Position numbers and translations under genes: made by a program. Below the pieces are notes generated by a model, which saw only the letters and a program-made list of their open reading frames with translations, did not search any database and was not told the DNA's origin. Shown piece after piece: positions 52,923 through 61,345 of a stretch of 64,000 nt of DNA; positions within the stretch are counted from its first letter, which is position 1, and each line of letters begins with the position of its first letter. Location of the stretch: contig CAKUGT010000005.1 in the NCBI GenBank assembly GCA_934654795.1, forward strand, positions 11,098 to 75,097, written 5' to 3'. The DNA is from an uncultured Collinsella sp. Its GTDB lineage: Bacteria; Actinomycetota; Coriobacteriia; Coriobacteriales; Coriobacteriaceae.

Positions 52923-53825
52923 ATGATTGTCGAGAACCATGCACTGTGGGGCGAGGAGCCGACCGAGGAATATCCGGCGACGTTTACGTATTTGGGTGCC
53001 GAGCCGCTGCCTGATAAACCGAATGGCCGCCGCCCTGCCGTGATTATCTGCGGCGGAGGTGCGTTTACGCATATCGCTCCGCATGAGCAGGATCCCGTGG
53101 CGTTTGCGTTTTTGGATCACGGTTACCAGGCCTTTGTGCTCAACTATGTCACGAGTTCTACGGGTGACGTGAGCTTTCCGCACCCCCAGGCAGATCTCGC
53201 CAAGATGGTCGCCACGGTGCGTGCGAATGCCGACGAGTGGCATGTCGATCCCAAGCGCGTGTGCGTCGTGGGCTTTTCTGCTGGCGGCATGATTTGCGCC
53301 TCGCTGGCAACACAGTGGAAGACCGGCCCCTTTGCGGCACTTGCCGGGGCGTGTCCGGACGACATTCGTCCCGATGCCGTGGTGCTGGGCTATCCATTGC
53401 TCGACTTTGCCTATGTGCGCGACATGCAGACGCGCGATCCGCGCATTGACTTGCGTGTGCCCAAGACGGGCGGCAAGACGGGGCGCGATCTGCTCAACGA
53501 CTACCTGTCGATGGTGACGGGTGGCGAGGCAACTGACGAGCATTTGGCCGATATCTGCCCCACCACGCATGTTTCGCGTCAGATGCCGCCGACCTTTGTG
53601 TGGGGCGTGTCCGACGACAAGACGGCGCCGATCGCGCAGGTCTATCCGTTTGCGCAGCGCATGGCCGAGGAGGGCGTCGCTTGCGAGATGCACGTCTTTG
53701 ACCAAGGTGGTCACGGGCTTTCGCTCGGCAACGCCAACACCGCGGTCGATAACGAGGACAAACAGGTGGCAGTCCGCCCTTGGATCCGCCTGGCTTTCCG
53801 CTTCCTGGAGCGCCACGGGTTTTAG
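52923..53825 (+). CDS. Alpha/beta hydrolase (esterase-like)
   Basis: 300 residues. Oxyanion-hole motif VIICGGGAFTHIAPHEQDP, nucleophile VGFSAGGMIC, acidic VWGVSDDKTAP and catalytic histidine in DQGGHGLS, as in xylan-acetylesterase-like serine hydrolases of gut bacteria. No signal peptide, so it probably acts on imported acylated compounds. GCGAAGGGAG lies before the ATG at 52923; a longer frame open upstream overlaps the minus-strand PTS gene and is ignored. Confidence 0.82.
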   Translation: MIVENHALWGEEPTEEYPATFTYLGAEPLPDKPNGRRPAVIICGGGAFTHIAPHEQDPVAFAFLDHGYQAFVLNYVTSSTGDVSFPHPQADLAKMVATVRANADEWHVDPKRVCVVGFSAGGMICASLATQWKTGPFAALAGACPDDIRPDAVVLGYPLLDFAYVRDMQTRDPRIDLRVPKTGGKTGRDLLNDYLSMVTGGEATDEHLADICPTTHVSRQMPPTFVWGVSDDKTAPIAQVYPFAQRMAEEGVACEMHVFDQGGHGLSLGNANTAVDNEDKQVAVRPWIRLAFRFLERHGF

Positions 53826-53860
53826 TTACGGCGTTTTACCAAACGCCGTAACCACTTGCC

Positions 53861-53910
53861 GCTCTGGCGGGCTTTTGCTGTCGGTCCCAAGACATCGGCA
53901 TCGTCCTAGC
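53861..53910. repeat. Dispersed repeat, copy 2 (partner 11817-11866)
   Basis: 82% identical over 50 bases to the spacer downstream of lysS. Preceded by a perfect 11-bp hairpin (53826-53852, GTTACGGCGTT/AACGCCGTAAC) that may terminate the esterase gene. Confidence 0.6.
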
Positions 53911-53920
53911 TCTCAAGGGC

Positions 53921-53953
53921 TTGGCGCAAAGTAATCCGTCCCCCTTGCACCAA
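53921..53953. repeat. Intergenic palindrome, GGGGACAG-loop family, copy f (inverted)
   Basis: Read on the minus strand it is TTGGTGCAAGGGGGACGGAT followed by TACTTTGCGCCAA, almost the same as copy b at 13578-13610. Confidence 0.75.
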
Positions 53954-54005
53954 TCTGTTGATTGAACGTCGTTGCGTGTTCGCGCTATGATGCATGGTTA
54001 CAATT

Positions 54006-54039
54006 GGTTAGCCATGGCAAACGGTTAGCCAAGGTAAAC
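54006..54039 (+). promoter_or_regulatory. Tandem 17-base repeat upstream of feoB, possible iron-regulator site
   Basis: GGTTAGCCATGGCAAAC (54006-54022) is followed without gap by GGTTAGCCAAGGTAAAC (54023-54039), 15 of 17 identical. GGTTAGCC resembles half of a DtxR/IdeR iron box (TTAGGTTAGSCTAACCTAA). It lies 42 bases before the feoB start. Confidence 0.5.
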
Positions 54040-54080
54040 AAAATGCAACGCCCTGTGGGCGCCGGGGGAGGAACACGGAC

Positions 54081-56441
54081 GTGAAGCTCGATACACTCGA
54101 GATCGGAAAGGACGCCGTTGTCGCATCGGTGGCATCGGACGATCAGGCACTCCGACAGCATATTTTGGACATGGGTCTAACGCCGGGCACCGAAGTCACC
54201 ATGATGAAGTACGCCCCCATGGGCGACCCGCTCGAGATTCGCCTGCGCGGCTATGAGCTGACGCTACGTAAGGACGATGCCGCCCGCATTGAGCTCGAGG
54301 GCATTCACGATACCGACATGGGTCCGCGCGCTAACGCTGCAATCGGCACGACGGAGCATCCGGCCCTGGGCGAGGGGACGTATTCGCCCCGTGCGGCAAA
54401 GACGGCCGTGCCCGAGGGCGCGCCGCTGCACTTTGCCCTCGCCGGCAACCAAAACTGCGGCAAGACCACGTTATTCAACCAGCTGACGGGCTCCAACCAG
54501 CATGTCGGTAACTTTCCCGGCGTGACGGTCGACCGCAAGGACGGCACTATCCGTAACCACCCCGAGGCGAGCGTTACCGACTTGCCCGGTATTTACTCGT
54601 TGTCGCCGTACACGGGCGAAGAGGTCGTGAGCCGTCAGTTCATCTTGGACGAAAACCCCGACGCTATCATCGATATCATCGATGCCACCAACATCGAGCG
54701 TAACCTGTACCTGACGCTGCAGCTCATGGAGCTCGACCGCCCCATGGTCATCGCGCTCAACATGATGGACGAGGTGACTGCCAATGGCGGCGCCGTAGAC
54801 GTCAACCTGCTCGAGAGCCTGCTGGGCGTGCCTGTTGTTCCCATTAGCGCTGCCCGCAACGAGGGTATTGGCGAGTTGGTGGATCATGCCTTGCACGTGG
54901 CGCGGTTCCGCGAGCGCCCCGGTCGCCTGGACTTCTGCGCGCCCGATGGCCCAGACGGCGGCGCGCTGCATCGCTGCATTCACGGCATCGCCAACCTTAT
55001 CGAGGACCATGCCGCGACGGCGCATATCCCGGTGCGTTTTGCGGCGACCAAGCTGGTTGAGGGCGACGAGCTGGTGACCGAGGCACTTCATCTGGACCGT
55101 AACGAACTTGACGCCATCGAGCACATCATTACCCAGATGGAGGGTGAGGCCGGTACCGACCGTCTATCAGCACTGGCTGACATGCGCTTCGGCTTTATCG
55201 GCGATGTGTGTGGGCGCTGCGTTGTCAAGCCGCACGAGAGCCGCGAGCACGTGCGTTCCGTCAAGATCGACCGCATCCTGACGGGTCGCTACACGGCCAT
55301 TCCGGCGTTTCTGGTGATCATGGGCCTCGTCTTTTGGCTGACGTTTGGCGTGATCGGCGCGGCGTTGCAGGGACTTATGGAGGACGGCATCGCTGCCATC
55401 ATCGCCTCGGCCGATGCGGGCCTCAAGGCGTTCGGCACCAACGACGTGGTGCGCTCGCTGGCTGTCGACGGCGTGCTTACGGGCGTGGGCAGCGTACTGA
55501 CCTTCCTGCCGATTATCGTCGTGCTCTTCTTGTTCCTCTCCATTCTGGAAGACTCCGGCTACATGGCGCGCGTGGCCTTTGTCATGGATAAAGTGCTGCG
55601 TCGCTTTGGCCTGTCGGGCCGCAGCTTCGTGCCCATGCTCGTCGGTTTTGGCTGCACCGTGCCGGCTATCATGTCGACCCGTACGCTCCCATCCGAGCAC
55701 GACCGCAAGATGACGGTCATGCTCACGCCGTTCATGAGCTGTTCGGCCAAGTTGCCGGTCTACGGTCTGCTGTGCGGAGCATTCTTCCCGCAGGCGACGG
55801 TCCCCGCCATGGTCTCGCTCTATCTGATTGGCATTGCGGTCGGTTGCATCGCGGCTTTGGTGCTCAATCGCACGGCATTTAAGGGCGACCCGGTGCCGTT
55901 TATCATGGAGCTTCCCAATTACCGCCTGCCGAGTGTCAAGACGACGGTGATGCTGGCATGGGATAAGGCCAAGGACTTTATTACCAAGGCCTTTACCATT
56001 ATCTTTGCCGCTACCGTGGTCATCTGGTTCCTTCAGACGTTCGACATCCGCTTTAATGTGGTCGCCGATCAGTCGCAGAGTCTGCTTGCAGGTCTGGGCA
56101 GCATTATCGCGCCGGCGCTGGCACCGCTTGGGTTTGGCGACTGGCGTGCATCCACGGCGCTCGTCACCGGACTTATCGCCAAGGAGAGCGTCATCTCGAC
56201 CCTCACGGTGCTTTTGGGTGCAACGTCACCCGCGGCACTGTCGACCATGTTTTCGCCGTTCACCGCCTATGTGTTCCTGGTCTTTACGCTGCTGTACCCG
56301 CCCTGCGTGGCTGCCATCGGTGCCGTTAAGAGCGAGCTAGGCGCGCGCTATGCCGTTGCCGTGTTCGCGTTTCAGGTGACGGTCGCCTGGATCGTGGCGT
56401 TTGTCGTGCATTCGGCTGGTATATTGCTGGGGCTGGCTTAG
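54081..56441 (+). CDS. feoB: Ferrous iron transporter FeoB with fused FeoA domain
   Basis: 786-residue Fe(II) uptake protein. Residues 1-75 are a FeoA (SH3-like) domain (LGLTPG-type MGLTPGTEVTMMKYAPMGD), then a linker, a GTPase domain from about residue 118 (GNQNCGKTT, DLPGIYSL, NMMDEV), and the membrane part with the two Gate motifs (GFGCTVPAIMSTRTL among them) and about eight helices. GTG start at 54081 with GGGGGAGG nine bases upstream. No feoC is adjacent. Probably derepressed under low iron through the tandem sites upstream. Confidence 0.94.
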   Translation: MKLDTLEIGKDAVVASVASDDQALRQHILDMGLTPGTEVTMMKYAPMGDPLEIRLRGYELTLRKDDAARIELEGIHDTDMGPRANAAIGTTEHPALGEGTYSPRAAKTAVPEGAPLHFALAGNQNCGKTTLFNQLTGSNQHVGNFPGVTVDRKDGTIRNHPEASVTDLPGIYSLSPYTGEEVVSRQFILDENPDAIIDIIDATNIERNLYLTLQLMELDRPMVIALNMMDEVTANGGAVDVNLLESLLGVPVVPISAARNEGIGELVDHALHVARFRERPGRLDFCAPDGPDGGALHRCIHGIANLIEDHAATAHIPVRFAATKLVEGDELVTEALHLDRNELDAIEHIITQMEGEAGTDRLSALADMRFGFIGDVCGRCVVKPHESREHVRSVKIDRILTGRYTAIPAFLVIMGLVFWLTFGVIGAALQGLMEDGIAAIIASADAGLKAFGTNDVVRSLAVDGVLTGVGSVLTFLPIIVVLFLFLSILEDSGYMARVAFVMDKVLRRFGLSGRSFVPMLVGFGCTVPAIMSTRTLPSEHDRKMTVMLTPFMSCSAKLPVYGLLCGAFFPQATVPAMVSLYLIGIAVGCIAALVLNRTAFKGDPVPFIMELPNYRLPSVKTTVMLAWDKAKDFITKAFTIIFAATVVIWFLQTFDIRFNVVADQSQSLLAGLGSIIAPALAPLGFGDWRASTALVTGLIAKESVISTLTVLLGATSPAALSTMFSPFTAYVFLVFTLLYPPCVAAIGAVKSELGARYAVAVFAFQVTVAWIVAFVVHSAGILLGLA

Positions 56442-56482
56442 TTATTTATTGACGGCGCAACCTCTATGTACCGAATTGTTTT

Positions 56483-56519
56483 CGGCCCCGCATCTGTTAC
56501 TGACGGATGCGGGGCCGTT
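56483..56519 (+). terminator. Terminator of feoB
   Basis: CGGCCCCGCATC and GATGCGGGGCCG form a perfect 12-bp stem; the T tract is weak. Confidence 0.75.
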
Positions 56520-56562
56520 GCTATATAATCGCCTCCGCTCAAAATGATTGGAGACGTTATAT

Positions 56563-57759
56563 ATGAGTCAGGCAAGGCAAGACGGTATCGCGCTCAAGCA
56601 GTGGCTCCCGCTTATCGGGCTCGCCTGTTGCGCGTTCGTGTTCAACACGTCGGAGTTTATGCCCATCGGCCTTCTGACTGATATTGCCGCGTCGTTCTCG
56701 CTTACCGAGGCCCAGGCAGGCATCATGATTTCGGTCTACGCCTGGGGCGTCATGCTGCTGTCACTGCCGCTTATGGTGTTTGCCTCGCGTTTTGAATTCA
56801 AGCGGATGCTGCTCGGCGTGCTTGCCGTGTTTTCGCTGGGCCAGTTCCTGTCCGCTGTGGCACCGACATATCCCATCCTGGTCTGTGCGCGCCTGGTGGT
56901 CGCCTGCGCGCATGCCGTGTTCTGGTCAGTCGCCTCGATTATGGCCTCGCGCCTGGTCGACACCCGTCACGGGGCGCTCGCCATCAGCATGATCGCCACG
57001 GGCTCGTCCATCGCACAGATCTTTGGCCTGCCGATCGGCCGCGCCATCGGCCTGGCCGTGGGCTGGCGCATGACGTTTGCCGTGGTCGGGGCTTTTTCTG
57101 CCGTCGCGGTGGTGTACCAGGCCGCCGTGTTCCCGGCCATGCCGGCGGGCGAGCGCTTTACCGTCAAACAGCTGCCCGAGCTGCTCAAGAACCCGTTCCT
57201 GATCGCGCTCTACGCGGTCACGGTTTTTATGGCGACCGGCTACTACGCGGGTTACAGCTATATCGAGCCGTTCCTGGCACAGGTCGCGCACGTCGACGCA
57301 AGCGCTATTACCATGACGTTGACGGCGTTTGGCTGTTCCGGCCTGGTGGGCAGCTGGCTGTTTGGTCGCCTGTTCGACGGGCACCGGTTCCCGTTCTTGG
57401 CTATCACGCTCTCCGGCGTGCCGGTGGCTCTGCTGCTCATGGGTCCGGCCGCATCGTCGCTCGCTGCGGTTCTCGCTGTTTGCGCGCTATGGGGTTGCTG
57501 CGCCACGGCCTTTAACGTGGCGTTTCAGGCCGAGCTCATCGAGTACACGCCGGCGGACTCGTCGGCCGTCGCCATGTCGATCTTCTCGGGCCTGTTCAAT
57601 CTGGGTATCGGCACGGGTACCGCAATCGGTGGCGCCGTGGTTTCGGGCCCCGGTATCGCCTGGATCGGCTTTGCGGGCGGGGCGATCACCGTCGTGGGCG
57701 TCATCCTCGCCATCACCGTGCTGTTCCCGGCCATACACCGCGCAAAGCCCGTCGCCTAA
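56563..57759 (+). CDS. MFS efflux transporter (SotB/AraJ-like)
   Basis: 398 residues, 12 predicted membrane helices of the major facilitator superfamily. The N-terminus WLPLIGLACCAFVFNTSEFMPIGLLTDIA and following segment resemble sugar-efflux (SotB) and related drug:H+ antiporters. Substrate cannot be read from sequence. Start at 56563 with GGAG nine bases upstream. Monocistronic; a 22-bp-arm palindrome follows the stop. Confidence 0.85.
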   Translation: MSQARQDGIALKQWLPLIGLACCAFVFNTSEFMPIGLLTDIAASFSLTEAQAGIMISVYAWGVMLLSLPLMVFASRFEFKRMLLGVLAVFSLGQFLSAVAPTYPILVCARLVVACAHAVFWSVASIMASRLVDTRHGALAISMIATGSSIAQIFGLPIGRAIGLAVGWRMTFAVVGAFSAVAVVYQAAVFPAMPAGERFTVKQLPELLKNPFLIALYAVTVFMATGYYAGYSYIEPFLAQVAHVDASAITMTLTAFGCSGLVGSWLFGRLFDGHRFPFLAITLSGVPVALLLMGPAASSLAAVLAVCALWGCCATAFNVAFQAELIEYTPADSSAVAMSIFSGLFNLGIGTGTAIGGAVVSGPGIAWIGFAGGAITVVGVILAITVLFPAIHRAKPVA

Positions 57760-57774
57760 TCACGTCCCCTCATC

Positions 57775-57841
57775 AGTTGCGGTGAAATACGGACTGCTGA
57801 GCCCAATAAACCCGGCAAACAGTCCGTATTTCACCGCAACT
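57775..57841. repeat. 22-bp-arm palindrome, copy 2
   Basis: Arms at 57775-57796 and 57820-57841 pair perfectly over 22 bases and match the element at 13614-13680. Followed by another short inverted repeat, GGGTAGCT...AGCTACCC (about 57853-57890). Confidence 0.8.
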
Positions 57842-57941
57842 TAGAAAGGGGCTGGGGTAGCTAAAAGAGCCCCGTCCCAAATTAGCTACCCTGCTGGGCA
57901 TACAATGGATGTCGTTGTGTTGAGCTTACCGGGAGGTTGCT

Positions 57942-59318
57942 ATGTGGGCATACGAGACGACGTTCTACCAGATCTATCCGCTGGGCTTTTGTGGAGCTCC
58001 GCGCGAAAACGCCGCACCCGTTGCCGAGGATGAGCTTGCCCAAGCTGCCGGCACCGCGCCCAACCCCGATGCGCCCATCATGAAAATCGCCCAATGGGCT
58101 GACTACCTGCAGGAACTCGGCGTTGGCGCTGTGTTGATCAACCCGCCGCTCGAGTCTGATAGCCACGGCTACGACACGCGCAGCCTGCGCCATATCGACC
58201 GTCGCTTGGGTGGGGATGCCGACTTTGCCGCCGTGTGCGAGACACTGCATGCCCACGGCATCCGCGTGGTGCTCGACGCCGTCTTCAACCACGTCGGTCG
58301 CGGCTTTTGGGCCTTCCGCGATGTGCAGGAGCGTAAGTGGGACTCGCCGTACAAGGACTGGTTCCACATTAGCTTTGACGGCGACTCCTGCTATGGCGAC
58401 GGCTTTTGGTACGAGGGCTGGGAAGGCCATTTTGAGCTCGTGAAGCTCAACCTGCAAAACCCCGCCGTGGTCGATTACCTGCTCGAGTCCGTGCGCCGTT
58501 GGGCCGACGTCTTTGGCGTCGACGGCCTGCGCCTGGACGTTGCCTATATGCTCGACCGCGACTTTATGCGCCGCCTGCACGCCTTTGCCCGTGAGCTCAA
58601 GCCCGACTTTGTGCTGATCGGCGAGACGCTCCACGGCGACTACAACCAGATCGTCAACGATGAGATGCTCGACTCCTGCACCAACTACGAGTGCTACAAG
58701 GGCCTGTATTCCAGCTTTAATTCGGTCAACATGTTCGAGATTGCCCACTCGCTGCATCGCCAGTTTGGCGGTGACCCGTGGTGCATTTATCGCGGCAAGC
58801 ATCTGCTGTCGTTTGTCGACAACCACGATGTGCCGCGCCTGGCGAGCATTCTTACCGACAAGTCCTGTCTGCGCCCCGCTTATGGCATGCTCTTTGGCAT
58901 GCCGGGCATTCCGTGCGTCTACTATGGCAGCGAGTGGGGAATCGCCGGCGAAAAGGGCGGCCCCGATGGTGACTGGGCGCTGCGGCCTGCGCTCGATGAG
59001 CCTGCGCCCAACGAGCTGACGGCCTTCATCAAGCAGCTTGCACGCCTGCGCTCGGCCGACGACGCGGCGGCCCGTGCTCTCAACTACGGCGCGTACCGTA
59101 ACGTGGTGATCCAGAACAAGCAGCTACTGTTCGAGCGCGCCTGCGACGACGCGACGGTGCTCGTGGCGGTCAATGCCGTGAACGAGCCCTATACCTTTGG
59201 AGCCGGCGAGCTCAACGGCTCCTTTGCCGACCTACTTGCCGACGGCGCGCCCACAGTCGAGCTAACGGGTGCCCTTGAGCTTGCACCCTACGAGGTGCGC
59301 TATCTGTTGAGAGCCTAG
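57942..59318 (+). CDS. GH13 alpha-amylase-family glycosidase
   Basis: 458 residues, cytoplasmic (no signal). The family's catalytic residues are present: nucleophile Asp in DGLRLDVAYML, acid/base Glu in LIGETLHG, and the third Asp in FVDNHDVPRL; also DAVFNHVGRGFW. The length fits cyclomaltodextrinase or neopullulanase-like enzymes lacking extra domains, so it may degrade imported maltodextrin. The substrate is inferred from family. GGGAGG lies before the ATG. Confidence 0.85.
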   Translation: MWAYETTFYQIYPLGFCGAPRENAAPVAEDELAQAAGTAPNPDAPIMKIAQWADYLQELGVGAVLINPPLESDSHGYDTRSLRHIDRRLGGDADFAAVCETLHAHGIRVVLDAVFNHVGRGFWAFRDVQERKWDSPYKDWFHISFDGDSCYGDGFWYEGWEGHFELVKLNLQNPAVVDYLLESVRRWADVFGVDGLRLDVAYMLDRDFMRRLHAFARELKPDFVLIGETLHGDYNQIVNDEMLDSCTNYECYKGLYSSFNSVNMFEIAHSLHRQFGGDPWCIYRGKHLLSFVDNHDVPRLASILTDKSCLRPAYGMLFGMPGIPCVYYGSEWGIAGEKGGPDGDWALRPALDEPAPNELTAFIKQLARLRSADDAAARALNYGAYRNVVIQNKQLLFERACDDATVLVAVNAVNEPYTFGAGELNGSFADLLADGAPTVELTGALELAPYEVRYLLRA

Positions 59319-59321
59319 GCC

Positions 59322-59531
59322 ATGGCTGCGTCCGACGAGAGCTATCAACATATTGAGCATGGGTTTGAGCCCGTGTTTGACGAGTGTTCGCGCGTTTTGG
59401 TGCTCGGGTCGTTTCCTTCGGTGCTTTCGCGCGCCAATGCCTTTTATTACGGTAACCCCCAGAACCGCTTTTGGCGCGTGATGGCCGCGTGCCTCGGTGC
59501 GCCCGTGCCGCCCAACGAGGGCGAACCTTAA
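59322..59531 (+). pseudogene. DNA-deoxyinosine/uracil glycosylase, 5' fragment
   Basis: 69 codons starting three bases after the GH13 gene: HIEHGFEPVFDECSRVLVLG then SFPSVLSRANAFYYGNPQNRFW, the N-terminal motifs of UDG-superfamily DNA-deoxyinosine glycosylases, then a stop at 59529-59531 exactly where the sequence turns AT-rich. Intact relatives are about 160-200 residues. The C-terminal remnant is at 60526-60591. The gene is broken by the insert between them. Confidence 0.75.
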
Positions 59532-60525
59532 AACGGAGTATTTGAGCATGAAATAGAAAGCCTGGTCAGTCCAGATAGTGAGAAGTTGAAGCTGAAGACC
59601 ATCGCAGAATTGACAAATCGAAATTTGTGGAGAGGAGAAGTATCGATGGAGTGGACAAGTGAAAAGTATAAAAACAACCTACTGGAGTATGAAAAAAAAG
59701 ATGGTATAAAAGCAATTACCGTATATTGCCTCATAATGGGCAGTGCATTTTTTCATGGCTGGCTTTATACAACAAATACAAGCGTGCTCATATTAAATCT
59801 GTCACAAGTTTGGATTCCTCTTGTCTTGATTTTACTTTTCGCATGCTTTTTCCATTACAACAAACAGAAAATAGACAGTGTTGGAATTAACACCGATAAG
59901 CTAAAAAACAGCATTATTCTAGGTGTTATTGGTGGAATTTTTCTGCTTGCTATACAAACGGTGCTGTTTAAGGCACAAGGGAAATCCATATCGTTTATGG
60001 AGCCCTTATTGATAAACTGGATCATTTTCTTCTTCGCTGCTCTCGAAGAAGAAATTATATTTAGGGGATACATTCAAACAAGATTGTCAGGATTGATAAG
60101 AAACCAGTGGATAGTTGGTATTATCAATTCGGTTCTTTTTCTTTCGATACATTACCCGGTAAGATGGGTAATTATTGGAAAGCTATATTTTGATGTGTTG
60201 CCGGTAGAGTATGTGATCTCCCTTCTGGCTTTGCACTTTTTTTGTGATGCAGTGTATAAAAGAACAAATTGTTTATGGGGCTCAGTTGTGCTCCATATTA
60301 TCTATAACGCAGTAGGGGCGATGATTGCTGTTTAATAACTTCCAGCTTGTAGCGATGACATGAACAAGTGAAGTTTAAGGAACAGAGCTTTACCCTCTTT
60401 ACCTATACAAATATATAGGGCAATTCAAGGTTTCACATGCTCGAAACCCTGGGTTTTAAGGGAAAAGGTGCGCTCCACCATTGCCTTGTACAATAGGGGT
60501 TGAGTATGTTTTTCCTTGAACAATC
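59532..60525. mobile_element. AT-rich insert carrying a CPBP-family gene
   Basis: About 1 kb of clearly lower GC placed between two parts of a high-GC glycosylase gene. It holds one intact gene (59646-60335) and, at its left end, a short in-frame stretch (HEIESLVSPDSEKLKLKTIA) that looks like the tail of another gene. No transposase and no clear terminal inverted repeats or target duplication are visible, so the mechanism is unknown; part of the host gene has been lost. Confidence 0.6.
59646..60335 (+). CDS. CPBP-family intramembrane metalloprotease
   Basis: 229 residues, about seven membrane helices, with the catalytic EEEIIFRGYIQTRL (Glu-Glu and Arg) at about residues 136-150, a HYPVRW histidine motif and a final HIIYNAVGA. 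CPBP proteases include CAAX-processing-like and bacteriocin-immunity proteins. AGGAGA lies before the ATG at 59646. AAA/ATT/TTA codons dominate, unlike the neighbours: the gene came from a low-GC donor. Confidence 0.82.
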   Translation: MEWTSEKYKNNLLEYEKKDGIKAITVYCLIMGSAFFHGWLYTTNTSVLILNLSQVWIPLVLILLFACFFHYNKQKIDSVGINTDKLKNSIILGVIGGIFLLAIQTVLFKAQGKSISFMEPLLINWIIFFFAALEEEIIFRGYIQTRLSGLIRNQWIVGIINSVLFLSIHYPVRWVIIGKLYFDVLPVEYVISLLALHFFCDAVYKRTNCLWGSVVLHIIYNAVGAMIAV

Positions 60526-60591
60526 GAGTCATGGCACCTGGAGCGCCTTATTGAGCGCTGGCGCGAAGCCGTTGACTGGACCGCTCTCTAA
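60526..60591 (+). pseudogene. DNA-deoxyinosine/uracil glycosylase, 3' fragment
   Basis: High-GC frame reading ESWHLERLIERWREAVDWT and ending AL-stop, resembling the SLERLIEAW tail of the glycosylase family whose N-terminus is at 59322-59531. No start codon; a stop lies at 60517-60519 just upstream in frame. Confidence 0.6.
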
Positions 60592-60592
60592 T

Positions 60593-61252
60593 TTAGATAT
60601 TTGATTGAGCATGGGCGCCGAGGCGTTTGATGATGGCGCGCCAGATTGGTGCGGGCACGGCGGGCTTGACGTGCACCATGCCGTCGGTGTCGACGCTACT
60701 GGCATTTCCGCCGCCGAGCAGCTGCGCATGTTCAACCGAGCACCCCATGCGCACGGCGCCCACCAGCTTATCCGTCGCTTCGGAAAAAGGCCGACGCAGG
60801 AGTCCCATGCGCGGGGAATGGCGAAGCGCCGCGATGCCGCTGCCGGTGCAGGCGATAACGCCGCCGCACCACGTTAGCCTACGGAGTTCGCAAGCTTGGC
60901 GCAAGCGCTCGATGAGCATGCACGCCCCCTCGGTTCGCTCGCAGGCGGCTTGAACGACGACATAGACGCGCGTTCCCGTATCGCCAAAGCGATCGAGCGC
61001 TTTGGCGATGTCTGCCACTGCCTCGTCAACGGGCGTATCCTCAACGGCGAGCACGATGCCGTCGGCAGTATCGGCGCTATTCGCCTTCAAGTCGACTGGA
61101 TGGGGGAGTGCGGTGCCGGAAAGCTGCGCGTAGGCTGCGATGGCATCCTGAAGGTCCCAGAGCAAAAACTCAAGATCGGTGCTATCGGGAATACTGACGT
61201 ATGCGATCTTCTGCAGCGTTTTTGGCTTATTGGCCTGCTGGTTCGCCTCCAT
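60593..61252 (-). CDS. Hypothetical protein
   Basis: 219 residues, high-GC codons, convergent with the broken glycosylase gene. Alternating hydrophobic and charged segments suggest an alpha/beta Rossmann-like fold (IAYVSIPDSTDLEFLLWDLQDAI, GTRVYVVVQAACERTEGACMLIERL, LTWCGGVIACTGSGIAALRHSP). The last two patterns recall NADPH-dependent FMN reductase-like or flavodoxin-like proteins (Gly-rich segment after a beta strand), but no motif decides this. An AAAGGAGA site lies before the ATG. Possibly membrane-free and cytoplasmic. Confidence 0.6.
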   Translation of the reverse strand: MEANQQANKPKTLQKIAYVSIPDSTDLEFLLWDLQDAIAAYAQLSGTALPHPVDLKANSADTADGIVLAVEDTPVDEAVADIAKALDRFGDTGTRVYVVVQAACERTEGACMLIERLRQACELRRLTWCGGVIACTGSGIAALRHSPRMGLLRRPFSEATDKLVGAVRMGCSVEHAQLLGGGNASSVDTDGMVHVKPAVPAPIWRAIIKRLGAHAQSNI

Positions 61253-61345
61253 GCCATCTCCTTTCCAGTCCGTTTCCGTTTAGGTTACACCGTCTGGCGG
61301 CGCCCCGCCGCGCTATCCTAGTGCAACCCTTACGAAAGGAACGCC

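Noticed and set aside
59532-60525. Insertion sequence
   Set aside because: No transposase, inverted ends or target duplication could be seen; kept only as an insert of unknown mechanism.
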